Assembly (NCBI GenBank): GCA_021648525.1
Contig: JAKISP010000017.1
Coordinates: 1 to 64,000, forward strand
Source of the DNA: Gammaproteobacteria bacterium
GTDB lineage: Bacteria > Pseudomonadota > Gammaproteobacteria > SZUA-140
DNA: 64,000 nt
Reading direction: 5' to 3'
This document shows positions 54,234-63,937 of the stretch, piece after piece; positions within the stretch are counted from its first letter, which is position 1; each line of letters begins with the position of its first letter. The notes under the pieces are model-generated. The model saw only the letters and a program-made list of their open reading frames with translations, did not search any database and was not told the origin of the DNA. A program made the translations under genes and the position numbers.

Positions 54234-55488
54234 AGCATTAGTGGCTTCATTTACGCTATTAATAAACACAACCGTGGCAGCAGCCACCAGCAGCAACTCC
54301 ATCACCGTCGGCAATGAATGGGCTTACAGTACGCAAGCTAAACAGACGCAGAAATTTGAGACCACTCTTAAACCTGAAATCGAAATTAACTCTGGGCGTG
54401 ACATGCGACTCACTGCCATCGGCCGGATTCGTTACGATGCAAAAAATCAGATCGATGTCGATAATGACACAGATGCCGAACTGCGCGAGTTCTATCTCGA
54501 AACCACTATCGGACGCAGCTTTTTGACACTGGGCAAGCAGCAAATTGTCTGGGGCAAGGCCGATGGTTTAAAAGTACTTGATGTGGTTAATCCACAGGAG
54601 TGGCGTGAATTCATCCTTGATGACTTTGATCAATCCCGCATTCCACTGTGGACAGTCAATGCAGAGATACCCGTCAATGATGTCACGCTGCAACTACTGT
54701 GGATTCCCGATCAGACCTATCACAAGTTTGCAGCAGGGGATGACCTCTACACCTTTACCTCACCTCAACAGATACCGCAACTACCCGATGGTGTAACGCG
54801 GAAGATGGCAGCAGAAGAGCGACCTGACAACACCCTGCAGGATGCCGACTGGGGAGCACGCTTGTCGACCTTCTGGAACGGCTGGGACTTAACATTTAAC
54901 TACCTCTACCACTACGATGACCGACCCGTACTCTATCGCCAACTGAGCATGACGACGAATGGGCTAGTCGCCAGTATCACCCCACGTTATGAGCGCAGCC
55001 ACCTGATTGGCACTACTTTTAGCAACGCCTTTGGTGATTTCACGTTACGTGGTGAAGCGGGTTATTCACTGGATCGCTACATCAGTACCAATGATGCAAC
55101 CGATCTTGATGGCATTGTTAAAACCAGTGAACTTGCTTATGTCATTGGTATGGACTGGTCTGGGTTCAGCGACACCCTGCTAAGCACGCAAGTGTTTCAA
55201 TCTCTCTTGAGCGACTACCTCCCGAGCATGATTCGTCAGGAGACAGAGACAACGCTGACATTTTTAGCCAGGCGTGACCTCATGAATCAGACCGTTTCAG
55301 CAACGTTGCTGTGGATACATAATCTTGATTTTGATGATGGATTAGCACGACCTGAAATCACCTATCAATTGAATGACGTGGTCTCGCTCAAATTTGGCGC
55401 AGATATTTTTTACGGCGATCAAATCGGCCTGTTCGGGCAGTTTAAAAAAAATAACCGAGTGATCACATCAATAGAAGCCTCATATTAG
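54223..55488 (+). CDS. DUF1302-like outer-membrane protein
   Basis: About 421 residues from a GTG at 54223 that overlaps the LolA-like stop by 11 bases; this start gives a signal peptide (ALVASFTLLINTTVAAA), whereas the longer frame begins with unrelated residues. Beta-rich throughout, with the DUF1302-type segment LTLGKQQIVWGKADGLKVLDVVNP (in part) and DDFDQSRIPLWTV, ending in a strand RVITSIEASY. Probably the outer-membrane component of the exporter system. Confidence 0.78.
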   Translation: MASKALVASFTLLINTTVAAATSSNSITVGNEWAYSTQAKQTQKFETTLKPEIEINSGRDMRLTAIGRIRYDAKNQIDVDNDTDAELREFYLETTIGRSFLTLGKQQIVWGKADGLKVLDVVNPQEWREFILDDFDQSRIPLWTVNAEIPVNDVTLQLLWIPDQTYHKFAAGDDLYTFTSPQQIPQLPDGVTRKMAAEERPDNTLQDADWGARLSTFWNGWDLTFNYLYHYDDRPVLYRQLSMTTNGLVASITPRYERSHLIGTTFSNAFGDFTLRGEAGYSLDRYISTNDATDLDGIVKTSELAYVIGMDWSGFSDTLLSTQVFQSLLSDYLPSMIRQETETTLTFLARRDLMNQTVSATLLWIHNLDFDDGLARPEITYQLNDVVSLKFGADIFYGDQIGLFGQFKKNNRVITSIEASY

Positions 55489-55593
55489 GCCTTTTCCAAT
55501 TGATGTCTAATAGCGCTGAATTTGGTGGAAGCAACTACGCGCTGGTTTTTCGTGGCTGGAAAAACTAAAGAATGACCAGCTATGGAGTAAAAA

Positions 55594-56265
55594 TTAATTT
55601 TTTGTGGCACGAAGATAGGCAGGACGAGATTTTAATCTGCGCAGCCACTCCAGGGTGTGTTGATGAGATTCGATAAAATGCATGTTATTTGCCCAGTTAA
55701 TAAGTGAACCGACCATAACATCAACGGCGGTAAACCTGTCACCAAGAATAAACTGACTACTCTCCAGGGCCGTTTCCAGCACACCTACGGCAACATCGAA
55801 CTCGGTCATCGCCTGCGATAGAGTGACATATTTACCACCCTCACTTTCTGTCTTCTGTCGGCGTATTTTTTCTAAAATCGCAGGCTCAAGTGTGCCGACA
55901 GAATAAGCCATCCACTTATAATAACAGGCACGATCTATCGTCCCCGCAGCAGGTGCCAGATTTTTTTCCTGAAATCGATCAGCGAGATGCATACAAATGG
56001 CCAGCGACTCTGTTAGCGTAATTTCACCATCCGTCAATGCAGGTACTTTTGCAGCAGGGTTAATCGCCAGATAGGGCCTTCGTTTATGCTCTCCCTCTCC
56101 CAGGTTGACCAGAACCAGATCATAAGAAACCCCCAGTTCCTCTAGTAGCCAACGTGGCCGTACTGCACGTGTTCCAGGGTGAAAATACAACACTATACCA
56201 CTGCTATTCGATTGTTCTGTGACCCCGATCTGTGTTGTATTTTGAAAGCCTGGTGGATTCGTCAT
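55594..56265 (-). CDS. glutathione S-transferase family protein
   Basis: 223 residues from the ATG at 56265, which has AGAGGAAA upstream; the longer frame has none. N-terminal thioredoxin-like half (LYFHPGTRAVRPRWLLEELGVSYDLV, NPAAKVPALTDGEITLTESLAI with the cis-Pro and ES glutathione contacts) and a C-terminal helical half (ILGDRFTAVDVMVGSLI). Cytoplasmic detoxification of electrophiles by glutathione conjugation is likely. Divergent from the hydrolase gene across a double MarR-type operator. Confidence 0.85.
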   Translation of the reverse strand: MTNPPGFQNTTQIGVTEQSNSSGIVLYFHPGTRAVRPRWLLEELGVSYDLVLVNLGEGEHKRRPYLAINPAAKVPALTDGEITLTESLAICMHLADRFQEKNLAPAAGTIDRACYYKWMAYSVGTLEPAILEKIRRQKTESEGGKYVTLSQAMTEFDVAVGVLETALESSQFILGDRFTAVDVMVGSLINWANNMHFIESHQHTLEWLRRLKSRPAYLRATKN

Positions 56266-56354
56266 TTTCAGTTTCCTCTGGTTATGGTTCAGCCCTGTCA
56301 ATAAAAAATACACTGATAGGCCCGGCAAACATTCAAGAATATTTCATCTCCCTT

Positions 56355-56409
56355 CTTGACGTAAAGTGTATATGCACTTATTATTGGTGCATACACACTT
56401 TACGTCAAG
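56355..56409. promoter_or_regulatory. double MarR-type operator in a near-perfect palindrome
   Basis: Two 23-base arms (56355-56377 and 56387-56409) are inverted copies with one mismatch around a nine-base loop. Each arm contains one operator: AAGTGTATATGCACTT (56364-56379) and GTGCATACACAC (56387-56398). It lies between the divergent GST (start 56265) and hydrolase (start 56528) genes. A further half-site (TACACACTT) occurs at about 56509, just before the hydrolase ribosome site. Confidence 0.8.
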
Positions 56410-56527
56410 TACAGAATTTCTTAACAACAATCTGACCATTAGCATCTGTGTCGTTTTTCGGGTGATCATACAAAAAACAGGGGAATATTTTAATGAGTAA
56501 TATGCATGTACACACTTAAGGAGAATT

Positions 56528-58570
56528 ATGAAACGTACACTAAACCCCATCGCGTCCTGCATTTTTATCACCTCCGTCCTTATATTTCCCATCGCAGGTT
56601 ATACCAGTGAAATTATTAGTTCAAATCCATTAAATACCGTTACGATAACTGAGCAAACAGCCCAATACAGTCTGGCTTCGTCACTCAATCATGCGCCCAA
56701 ATTTAAAGGATTTGGCGCTGAAGACAAAGAGAGGAGTTTCCACTCTGATCTGGATTTTTTTGAAACAGTCATGTCCTACGGTATAAACACCGACCCACGT
56801 ATTACATTTTTAATGGTTAATGCCTATCAGGCACATAACCAGCACGCACACGGCATTGCATTCTTTGAAAAACTACTGCACCAGTATGAAAATAATATGG
56901 ATAACGAGGTTCATGCAACCTACCTTGCCGCCTATGCCATCCTGCGTGCAACCTATGCCAATGAGGTCTCACTTCTTAAGCGTATCGGCTGGGTTAATGA
57001 CACTTTTGACATCCTTGAAAAATCCGCCGAACTCACCAACAACGAAAGCCCATTGGTACATTGGGCTGCCGGGCTTATTTATGCTCAAGTGCCTTTCTTT
57101 TTCTTTAAAAAAGATGACGCTTATGCACAACTTAACTGGCTTGCAGAACGCCCGGAATCAGAGCCTGCTCCAGGGTTTTATCGAGAAGTTTACTTCCATC
57201 TCGCTAAACTCCATGCCAGTGATGGTGAAACCGGTCTTGCCGTTGAATACTTAAAAAAAAGTGGTTACGACAGTTATGAGCCTAAAGCGTTATTTATGGG
57301 ATGGTTCACTACAACGCAAGCAGCGGGGGCGACCATGTTTTCTGAGCCAGCACTGGAAGAAATCGTGCCTGATCGCATCTTCTCACTTCACGGCTTTGGC
57401 TTTTCAGATGTTTTTTTTGTCATATCTGATGGTGGTAAACATCTCATTGCGATTGATGCCGGCACACAGCCTGGTTCTCTGAAAAATGCACATCAATACC
57501 TGAAATCACATTATCCAGCCTTACCACCGATCACTACGCTCATCGTCACCCATGCCCATTGGGATCATATTGGCGGCTATACCTATCTTAAAAGCTTAAA
57601 TCCTGAAATTAAAATTTATGGCCGAGGAAATTTTAAAAGTACAGTTAAACGTGTTCTCCAGAATCACAGCTATCAACAATTCCGCGGCGCAGGCTTCAAG
57701 CATCAATGGGTTGAGAATTATCAACCTGATATCTCGATTGATCAACAAACAGACATCACAATTGATGGCACTTCGATTGAATTAATACCCGTGGTTGGAG
57801 GAGAAACTGAAGATGCCATGCTCGTCTTTATACCCAAATTAAGCACCCTCTTCGTCGGTGATATCTTGATGCCGTACTACGGGGAACCCTGGATTGAAGA
57901 GGGGTTTATTGATTCAACCGTTGCAACGATGGATGAAGTCATTAAACGTAATGCAAAACATATCCTTCATGGTCACTATCCGTTAACAGAATTGTATGGG
58001 CCTGAACAAATCAAAGCGTTCCGAGACGTCTATACATGGTTAGTCAACACCACCAGAGACCTGATTCGCAACGGACATTCAATTAAGGATATTATACGTC
58101 TTAATTTAATCCCCCCCGGCCTTCAGAATCATCCCAATATCTACCTTTCCTACCTGACACCGCGTGATCACCTGATCGCACGGGTTGCAGACAATATGGT
58201 CGGCATCTGGCAAGAGGATGTATCAGGTAAAGAACCAGAGGGACTAGATAATTTAACATCCGTTGAATATGGACGATTGTTACAACTCTACCTGGGCCTC
58301 TCTGCTAAAGAGGTTATCAACGCACTGGAAAAAATGATCGCCGCTGGAGACAATGAACTTGCATTTCGATTAGCGATTGCCGCAGAAAAACGTTATGCCG
58401 CTAACAACACCATTACCGATTTAAAAGAAGAGGCTGCCGACCGGATTAGAAGTGCAGCCCAGTTTCTGGATCCATTTAAGTTTATCGCTTACACAGAAAT
58501 GATTGGCAAAGAACACAAGCCTGTTCGCAAAGCACCAGATAGACAGAAGCCAGAACATGAAAACCACTGA
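56528..58570 (+). CDS. secreted alkylsulfatase-like metallo-beta-lactamase-fold hydrolase
   Basis: 680 residues. Signal peptide (SCIFITSVLIFPIAGYTS). Residues 70-270 are helical and TPR-like. The metallo-beta-lactamase domain (about 280-500) has LIVTHAHWDHIGGY (H342, H344, D346, H347), GGETEDAML (E427, D429), D445 in VGDIL and H482 in LHGHYP, the ligand set of SdsA1-type alkylsulfatases. A dimerisation-like helical part follows (about 575-650, YLGLSAKEVINALEKMIAAGDNELAF in part). The usual C-terminal SCP2 domain appears absent and the N-terminal TPR part is unusual. Substrate unknown; sulfate or other esters of amphiphiles are plausible. AAGGAG precedes the ATG. Confidence 0.8.
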   Translation: MKRTLNPIASCIFITSVLIFPIAGYTSEIISSNPLNTVTITEQTAQYSLASSLNHAPKFKGFGAEDKERSFHSDLDFFETVMSYGINTDPRITFLMVNAYQAHNQHAHGIAFFEKLLHQYENNMDNEVHATYLAAYAILRATYANEVSLLKRIGWVNDTFDILEKSAELTNNESPLVHWAAGLIYAQVPFFFFKKDDAYAQLNWLAERPESEPAPGFYREVYFHLAKLHASDGETGLAVEYLKKSGYDSYEPKALFMGWFTTTQAAGATMFSEPALEEIVPDRIFSLHGFGFSDVFFVISDGGKHLIAIDAGTQPGSLKNAHQYLKSHYPALPPITTLIVTHAHWDHIGGYTYLKSLNPEIKIYGRGNFKSTVKRVLQNHSYQQFRGAGFKHQWVENYQPDISIDQQTDITIDGTSIELIPVVGGETEDAMLVFIPKLSTLFVGDILMPYYGEPWIEEGFIDSTVATMDEVIKRNAKHILHGHYPLTELYGPEQIKAFRDVYTWLVNTTRDLIRNGHSIKDIIRLNLIPPGLQNHPNIYLSYLTPRDHLIARVADNMVGIWQEDVSGKEPEGLDNLTSVEYGRLLQLYLGLSAKEVINALEKMIAAGDNELAFRLAIAAEKRYAANNTITDLKEEAADRIRSAAQFLDPFKFIAYTEMIGKEHKPVRKAPDRQKPEHENH

Positions 58571-58696
58571 TTCAAATAGCGCATTGTTTTTTTCTAAAAA
58601 AATCTTATTTTCGATCTTTTAAAAAATTGTTAAACCATGTCAGGCGTGTTCTAATTAGCGCTCAATTTCACACTGTTTTTTACACAAGGGAAAAAA

Positions 58697-58900
58697 ATGA
58701 AACACATTTTATTGATTGCCATACTAGGGATGTTTACTGTTGGTTGTGCCACAGTTAAAGAGCAAGTGAGCGAAAAATCAAGTGACAATCAAAAAGTACT
58801 GATAGAGTGTACTGATAAGGGAACAGATTCTCTGAAAGATGCTGGATGTGTAGATGCTGCCAAAATAGAAGGTAAGAACATCAAAAAAATGATGGAGTAA
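58697..58900 (+). CDS. small lipoprotein
   Basis: 67 residues with a lipobox signal (LIAILGMFTVGC). The mature part is about 50 charged residues with two more Cys (VLIECTDKGTD, DAGCVDAAK). Family not recognised. AAGGG precedes the ATG and a clear terminator follows, so it is a stand-alone unit after the hydrolase gene. Confidence 0.75.
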   Translation: MKHILLIAILGMFTVGCATVKEQVSEKSSDNQKVLIECTDKGTDSLKDAGCVDAAKIEGKNIKKMME

Positions 58901-58910
58901 TGTTTTAATT

Positions 58911-58942
58911 GTTGAGTCTGCGATATAGCAGACTCAACATTT
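58911..58942 (+). terminator. rho-independent terminator
   Basis: GTTGAGTCTGC (58911-58921) pairs perfectly with GCAGACTCAAC (58928-58938), loop GATATA, followed by ATTTTA. It lies ten bases after the lipoprotein stop. Confidence 0.8.
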
Positions 58943-59088
58943 TAATGGAATAACAAGGCTCGCCCACCAGAAACCCGTGCCGAACAATTTTATAAAGATC
59001 GACAAACACCTCATTGCGTAGAGCAGTTCATCAACTTCATCGTCACCATAAGTCCCATCAAATGATCGCAAGTGGCTATCTCATATAG

Positions 59089-59229
59089 ATATGTCTGAAT
59101 GACAACGCACAAATCACTATCCGCCCGATTATCACCCATCTGGCCAATCCAGAAACCTTGCAACTCCTGCTGCATCACTTCAAACAGTTAGCCCAGTCAA
59201 ACAAGGAGCATAAGCTCGAAGATGAGTAG
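59089..59229 (+). pseudogene. jetB: jetB (DUF4194) C-terminal remnant
   Basis: The frame after an in-frame TAG (59086) encodes ITIRPIITHLANPETLQLLL, then HHFKQLAQSNKE, ending TAG at 59227-59229. This resembles the end of Wadjet JetB (DUF4194), and its stop overlaps the jetC start as in intact Jet operons. The rest of jetB and all of jetA are missing; the interval 58943-59088 holds no intact frame. Confidence 0.6.
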
Positions 59230-62200
59230 TGCCGAACTAGATACGCAAGCAGCAAGCCCATTCATCCTGAACCAGCTGGAGATCTTTAACTGGGGGCCGT
59301 TTAGTGGCCGCCACTGCGCTGAAATTGATCCTGAGGGCAGTGCCATTATCGGTTCCACTGGCAGCGGTAAAACCACCCTGGTTGATGCCTTGATGACCCT
59401 GGTCGTAGCTCGTCCCAGGTACAACCTGGCATCAACCGGAGGCCACGAAAGCGACCGGGATCTGGTCTCCTATATTCGCGGTGTCACCGGCGCAGGCAAC
59501 AACACCGGCGATAATCGTCATGTTGCAAGGCAGGGCAAAACAATCACCGGCTTAAGCGCCCGTTTTAGCAATGGCAAAGAAATTATACAAATCGGCGCAC
59601 TGCTGTAGGTCGATGGCATCAGCTTTTCCGCAAAAGACCAGAAGGACTTATGGATATACACTGAGCGGGATGATCAAACATTAGAGCTGTAGCTCAATCT
59701 GCACCATGATGGCGGAGCCAGAGCGCTCAAGCAGTATGGGCGAGAGACGGAAAGATTACGCATCTTCGACACGAAAAAATCCTACCTCGCGCAACTACGC
59801 CAATCTTTTGAGGTAGGTGAAAATGCCTTTGCACTGCTCAACCGTGCAGCAGGCCTCAAACAACTCAACAGCATTGATGAAATATTCCGCGAGCTGGTGC
59901 TTGACAATCGATCCGCGTTTAATCGTGCCGCCGAAGTTGTCAACGAGTTTGATGACCTAACCACCATTCACAGCGAGCTGGAGACCGCCCGTAAACAGCA
60001 ACAGTCGCTCATTCCAGTCGCCCAGACCTACCAGAAATTTCAAGCCAGCGAGACAAGCCTTGATAAACACCAAACGCTATTACAGCTCCAGCCCATTTGG
60101 TTTGCCATCGCAGGCCACAGGGGCTGGCGTCACATTGCTGATGAGATAAAACAAAAGATCAATGCCATTCAATCAGAAATCACAAATCAAAAACAACAGG
60201 CCGATGCGTTGCAAAAAAAGGCGGATGCGTTAATAGATCTCTATCTCGAAGCCGGTGGCGCAAGCATTGAACAACTAAGAGAGCAAATTGGAACACAACA
60301 ACTGCTGGCCGAGGAACGACACAGCAATGCGAAAGATTACCAACGCATCACCGCCAGCCTCGGGCTCAATGACACACTGCGCCGCGACGCCCTGCATCAA
60401 AACCAACAACAGGTCTAGGCGATAGAACTTGCGCTTCAAACCCAGCTCAAGCAAGAGGAAGATCAGCAACTCTCCATTGCGGGTGAGTTAGCAACAAAAC
60501 AGAAGACTGAAAAAAAATACAGCGAAGAGATCGACAGCATCAAAAAACGTCCTGGCTCTAACCTTCCGGGTCACTATCAAGATTTTCGCGCAGAACTGGC
60601 TACCACCCTGGCAGTAGCAGAAGAGATGCTGCCCTTTGTTGCGCAACTGATCGAAGTCAAAACAGAAGAGAGCAGCTGGCGTGGCGCCATTGAGCGGGCC
60701 ATGGGTGGTCACCGTCTACGCATCCTGGTTCCATCTGCCCATATGCAAGCCTCACTGGACTGGGTTAATTCACGAAATAATCGTCTTCATGTGAGGCTAC
60801 TGGAAGTCAAAACACCACCACGTCCACCCCATTTTATGGACGATGGATTCACCCATAAACTCAACTTTAAAGATCATCCCCACCGGGAGGCGTTGAAATT
60901 TCTGCTCGCGAACATCGACCGCCACTGCGTCGCCACCCCCGAAAAATTACGCAGTACACCCCATGGAATGACCGCCCAGGGCTTAATGTCAGGTAAAACC
61001 GGGCACTTCGAAAAGCAGGATAAACAGCCGCTCCAGCAGGGTTGGATGACAGGCTTTGACAACAAGCACCGCCTCACAACGCTGGCCAAAGAATTGCAAA
61101 AGCTAGCGTCCGAGAAAGCGCAACATCAACGCGACCACCAGACAATCAAACAACAAGTCAAAACGACGGAAAATAAACTGGGCCTGATTGAACGACTCAC
61201 CACCCTGAAATTTGAGACGATAGACAGCCCTGGTGCAGAAGCCGTTCTGGACGAATTGCAACAACGCCTCACCTTACTCACAGACCCAAATTCCACGGTT
61301 GGCAAAGCCCGCCAGAAATTTGAGCAGGTAGAACAGCAACTGACCCACACAAACCAGCAGATTCAAACCCAGAATGAGCAACGCGTCAGAATGGAGACTC
61401 AACACAGTTCAGTGCTTGGCAACAAGGAAAAAGCCTTTGCTCGCATTGGAGATGGACTCAGCGATGAGCAACTTGAACTGGCACACACGCACCTGTCTGA
61501 CTTGAGTGGTGATATTAATCTGGAACAGCTCGACCAGGATGAACGAAATGAAAGGCAACAGCTGGAGTCAAAGCGCGAAAAAATAACTCAACAATTTGCA
61601 AAATTCGGAAAAGAGTTAGTACGATTGATGGCCAGTGCCCAAAAAGCAGACACAGGTGCATTAAGCGAAGCAGGCACAGACATTAGCGATATCCCGGCCT
61701 ACCTGGCGCGTTTGAAAGTACTCAGCGAAGAGGCGTTACCCGCCAAACTCGACCGTTTCATTAGCTACTTAACCCAGTCCTCCGACCAGGGCATCACCCA
61801 GCTACTGACGGACATCGACAACGAAGTTTCCGTTATCGAAGAGCGTATTCACGACCTGAACCTTGCCCTGCAACGCGTCGATTTTAATCCCGGTCACTAT
61901 CTCCAACTGGTGCCACAACGGGTTGTGCATGAAAGCATCTCAACACGGCGACGCGCTCAACGCCATCTACGCTCAGCGGCGCTGAAGGATGATCAGGGTG
62001 AGAGTCACGACGGTGCACTTAAACATCTCATTGCTCTGCTCAGAGATGCCAGCGAAAGGAAAAACACCGTGGGTGCCAGGGCGCTGCTCGACCCTCGGTA
62101 TCGCCTGAAATTTGCCATCAACGTACTTGATCGCCATACACAGGCGTTAATTGAAACACGCACCGGATCACAAGGCGGCAGCGGGGGTGAAAAAGAGATT

Positions 62201-62530
62201 ATAGCCAGCTATATCCTGACTGCCTCGCTTAGCTATGCCCTATGCCCGAACGGCATGACAAGGCCACTATTCGGCACCATCATCCTGGATGAAGCCTTCT
62301 CCAAGAGTTCCCAGGCCGTCGCTGGCCGAATCATCTCTGCACTCCAGGAGTTTGGCCTGCACCCACTCTTTGTCACCCCCAATAAAGAGATGCGACTGTT
62401 ACGCAACCATACCCGTTCCGCCATTCTGGTTCATCGTAAAGGCATGAAGGCAACACTGACATCAATGAGCAGGGAAGAACTGGAAAACCACGCCCAGAAA
62501 AAGATCGGCCAAACCCATGAAATCGCCTGA
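59222..62530 (+). pseudogene. jetC: Wadjet JetC (MukB/SMC-like ATPase) with three in-frame amber codons
   Basis: 1103 codons in one frame, interrupted only by TAG at 59606, 59690 and 60416. JetC is the SMC-like DNA-loop-extruding ATPase of Wadjet anti-plasmid systems. N-terminal Walker A (GSTGSGKTTLVDALM), long coiled coils, and the C-terminal signature GSGGEKEIIASYI and Walker B GTIILDEAFSKSSQ are all present. There are no frameshifts. At 59606 the surroundings (GALL-stop-VDG) suggest a former Trp codon (TGG to TAG). Other genes here end in TAG, so TAG is a normal stop. Likely inactive unless the ambers are suppressed or the assembly is wrong at these sites. Confidence 0.88.
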
Positions 62531-63662
62531 ACAACTCGCCGAAAAACTCTCGCGCCAGTGGTATAACGCCAATATTCGAGAACAACGACTGCTCACACCT
62601 GACAGCTGGCCGCTGGAACTGAATATCGGCAAACCCAGTGCCACGGCACTTAAACAGAACCTTGAAAAGTTGCGCAAACATCTCGAACGATGGAGAACCA
62701 TATCAATCGGTGACGTCATATGGGAGAAGATAAAATACCGAGATAGCCAGGAGGCGATTGACCTGCCCATACGTTGGCAATTGAACAAACCCTCTGACTG
62801 GATAGACGCCACAACTAATCGGGCAATCAAAGTTGAATTCCAGAAACTCGCCAACATTGTGAGCACTGTAGCACCCCAGTTTCACACCCTGCTAATTCGC
62901 CAGCGCCATTTAATAGCGGACAAAGATGAGGCCGAGATTATTCAAGCCTGTGAACTGGCGATGCAGTTGAAGCAGGACAGCGCAAAAGAGCTGCCACTTA
63001 GAGCATTTTCACTCGCAGGTATCGATAGTAAATTTTTCGAACGCAACCGCCATCTGCTGATCAAGTTGCTGGATATACGATTCAGCGGTTTAGTCAGCGA
63101 GATTGGCCTGGAAGCTTTTTTAGGTGCATTAAACGAGCGTGATCACTGGTTGCTGGTCGTCGACCTGGACGGTACCATCCTTCCTTTTAAACAGATCAGA
63201 CTACGAGACAGCGAACTCAAAACGACACCTCTCAGCACAAACAACATACTCATCATCGAAAACGAACGCTGCCTGCATCAACTGCCCAAAATGAAAAACA
63301 CCATTGCCATTCTTGGCGCAGGACTCAATCTCTCCTGGATGGACGCACCCTGGCTCAATGAAAAAAAGATCGCTTACTGGGGCGATATCGATACCTGGGG
63401 GCTCACCATGCTCGCCCATGCACGACGCCACCAACCCGCACTGACAGCACTGCTGATGAGTGAAGAAATTTATCTGGCACATTGCGCCAACAACGTGGTT
63501 GCAGAGCCAAAAACAGCAGGTGACACCCCTGCAGAAGGGCTCACCACAGATGAATCAAAACTGTACCAACACCTTTTAAGCGATGAAAAAGGGCGCCTGG
63601 AACAAGAATTTTTACCGCCCGTTCTGGTACGTAAAGCGGTACTTGAGTGGAAAAAATCATAG
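62517..63662 (+). CDS. jetD: Wadjet JetD (Toprim-type DNase)
   Basis: Nuclease subunit that cuts plasmid DNA in Wadjet systems. 381 residues, apparently intact. N-terminal DUF3322-type arm (PEQLAEKLSRQWYNANIREQ in part), C-terminal Toprim-like DUF2220 domain with the acidic sites ILIIENERCLHQLP (Glu) and YWGDIDTWGLTMLAHARRH (DxD), ending FLPPVLVRKAVLEW. Start overlaps jetC by 14 bases as usual. With jetA absent and jetC interrupted it is probably an orphan. Confidence 0.92.
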   Translation: MKSPEQLAEKLSRQWYNANIREQRLLTPDSWPLELNIGKPSATALKQNLEKLRKHLERWRTISIGDVIWEKIKYRDSQEAIDLPIRWQLNKPSDWIDATTNRAIKVEFQKLANIVSTVAPQFHTLLIRQRHLIADKDEAEIIQACELAMQLKQDSAKELPLRAFSLAGIDSKFFERNRHLLIKLLDIRFSGLVSEIGLEAFLGALNERDHWLLVVDLDGTILPFKQIRLRDSELKTTPLSTNNILIIENERCLHQLPKMKNTIAILGAGLNLSWMDAPWLNEKKIAYWGDIDTWGLTMLAHARRHQPALTALLMSEEIYLAHCANNVVAEPKTAGDTPAEGLTTDESKLYQHLLSDEKGRLEQEFLPPVLVRKAVLEWKKS

Positions 63663-63724
63663 GCATACGAATCCGCAGACCCAACACTGTGCCATTCGTC
63701 AACTGCCATCAAAATTTTGGAAAG

Positions 63725-63753
63725 AAAAAAGCCGCACTCCTGCGAGTGCAGCC
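63725..63753 (-). terminator. rho-independent terminator for a leftward transcript
   Basis: On the minus strand GCACTC-CTGC-type stem (63731-63753, core GCACTC/GAGTGC extended by GC pairs) is followed by six T residues (63730-63725). It would end transcription coming from beyond the right edge, converging on jetD. Confidence 0.7.
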
Positions 63754-63849
63754 CTGTCTAATCTGGCGTCTTCAAACTGAATGCCAGTAAACTTCGGTTG
63801 GCAGCCCGTGATTACGGCAAGGTCGCCACCCGCAAGTGGTTCAAATCAA

Positions 63850-63937
63850 CACACCACGGGCTTGTCCAATCGGATAGCCGGGGGTTTCTCTCCCCCAGCT
63901 TCCCCAACACCCTGCATGCGGCTCCGCACAGGGCGTT
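63850..63937 (-). ncRNA. structured RNA hairpins downstream of reverse-transcriptase end
   Basis: Minus strand: CCCTGTGCGGAGCCGCATGC with AGGG closing the stem, followed by AGCTGGGGG...CCCCCGGCT. Two strong hairpins in tandem directly after the partial coding end. This arrangement recalls the 3' structured part of group II introns after the maturase frame, but I cannot identify domain V. Confidence 0.35.

Noticed and set aside
59606-60418. Recoding of TAG as a sense codon in jetC
   Set aside because: Other genes in the window (Crp/Fnr, merR, the DUF1302 protein) end in TAG in the expected place, so TAG is a normal stop here. jetA is also missing, which favours decay.
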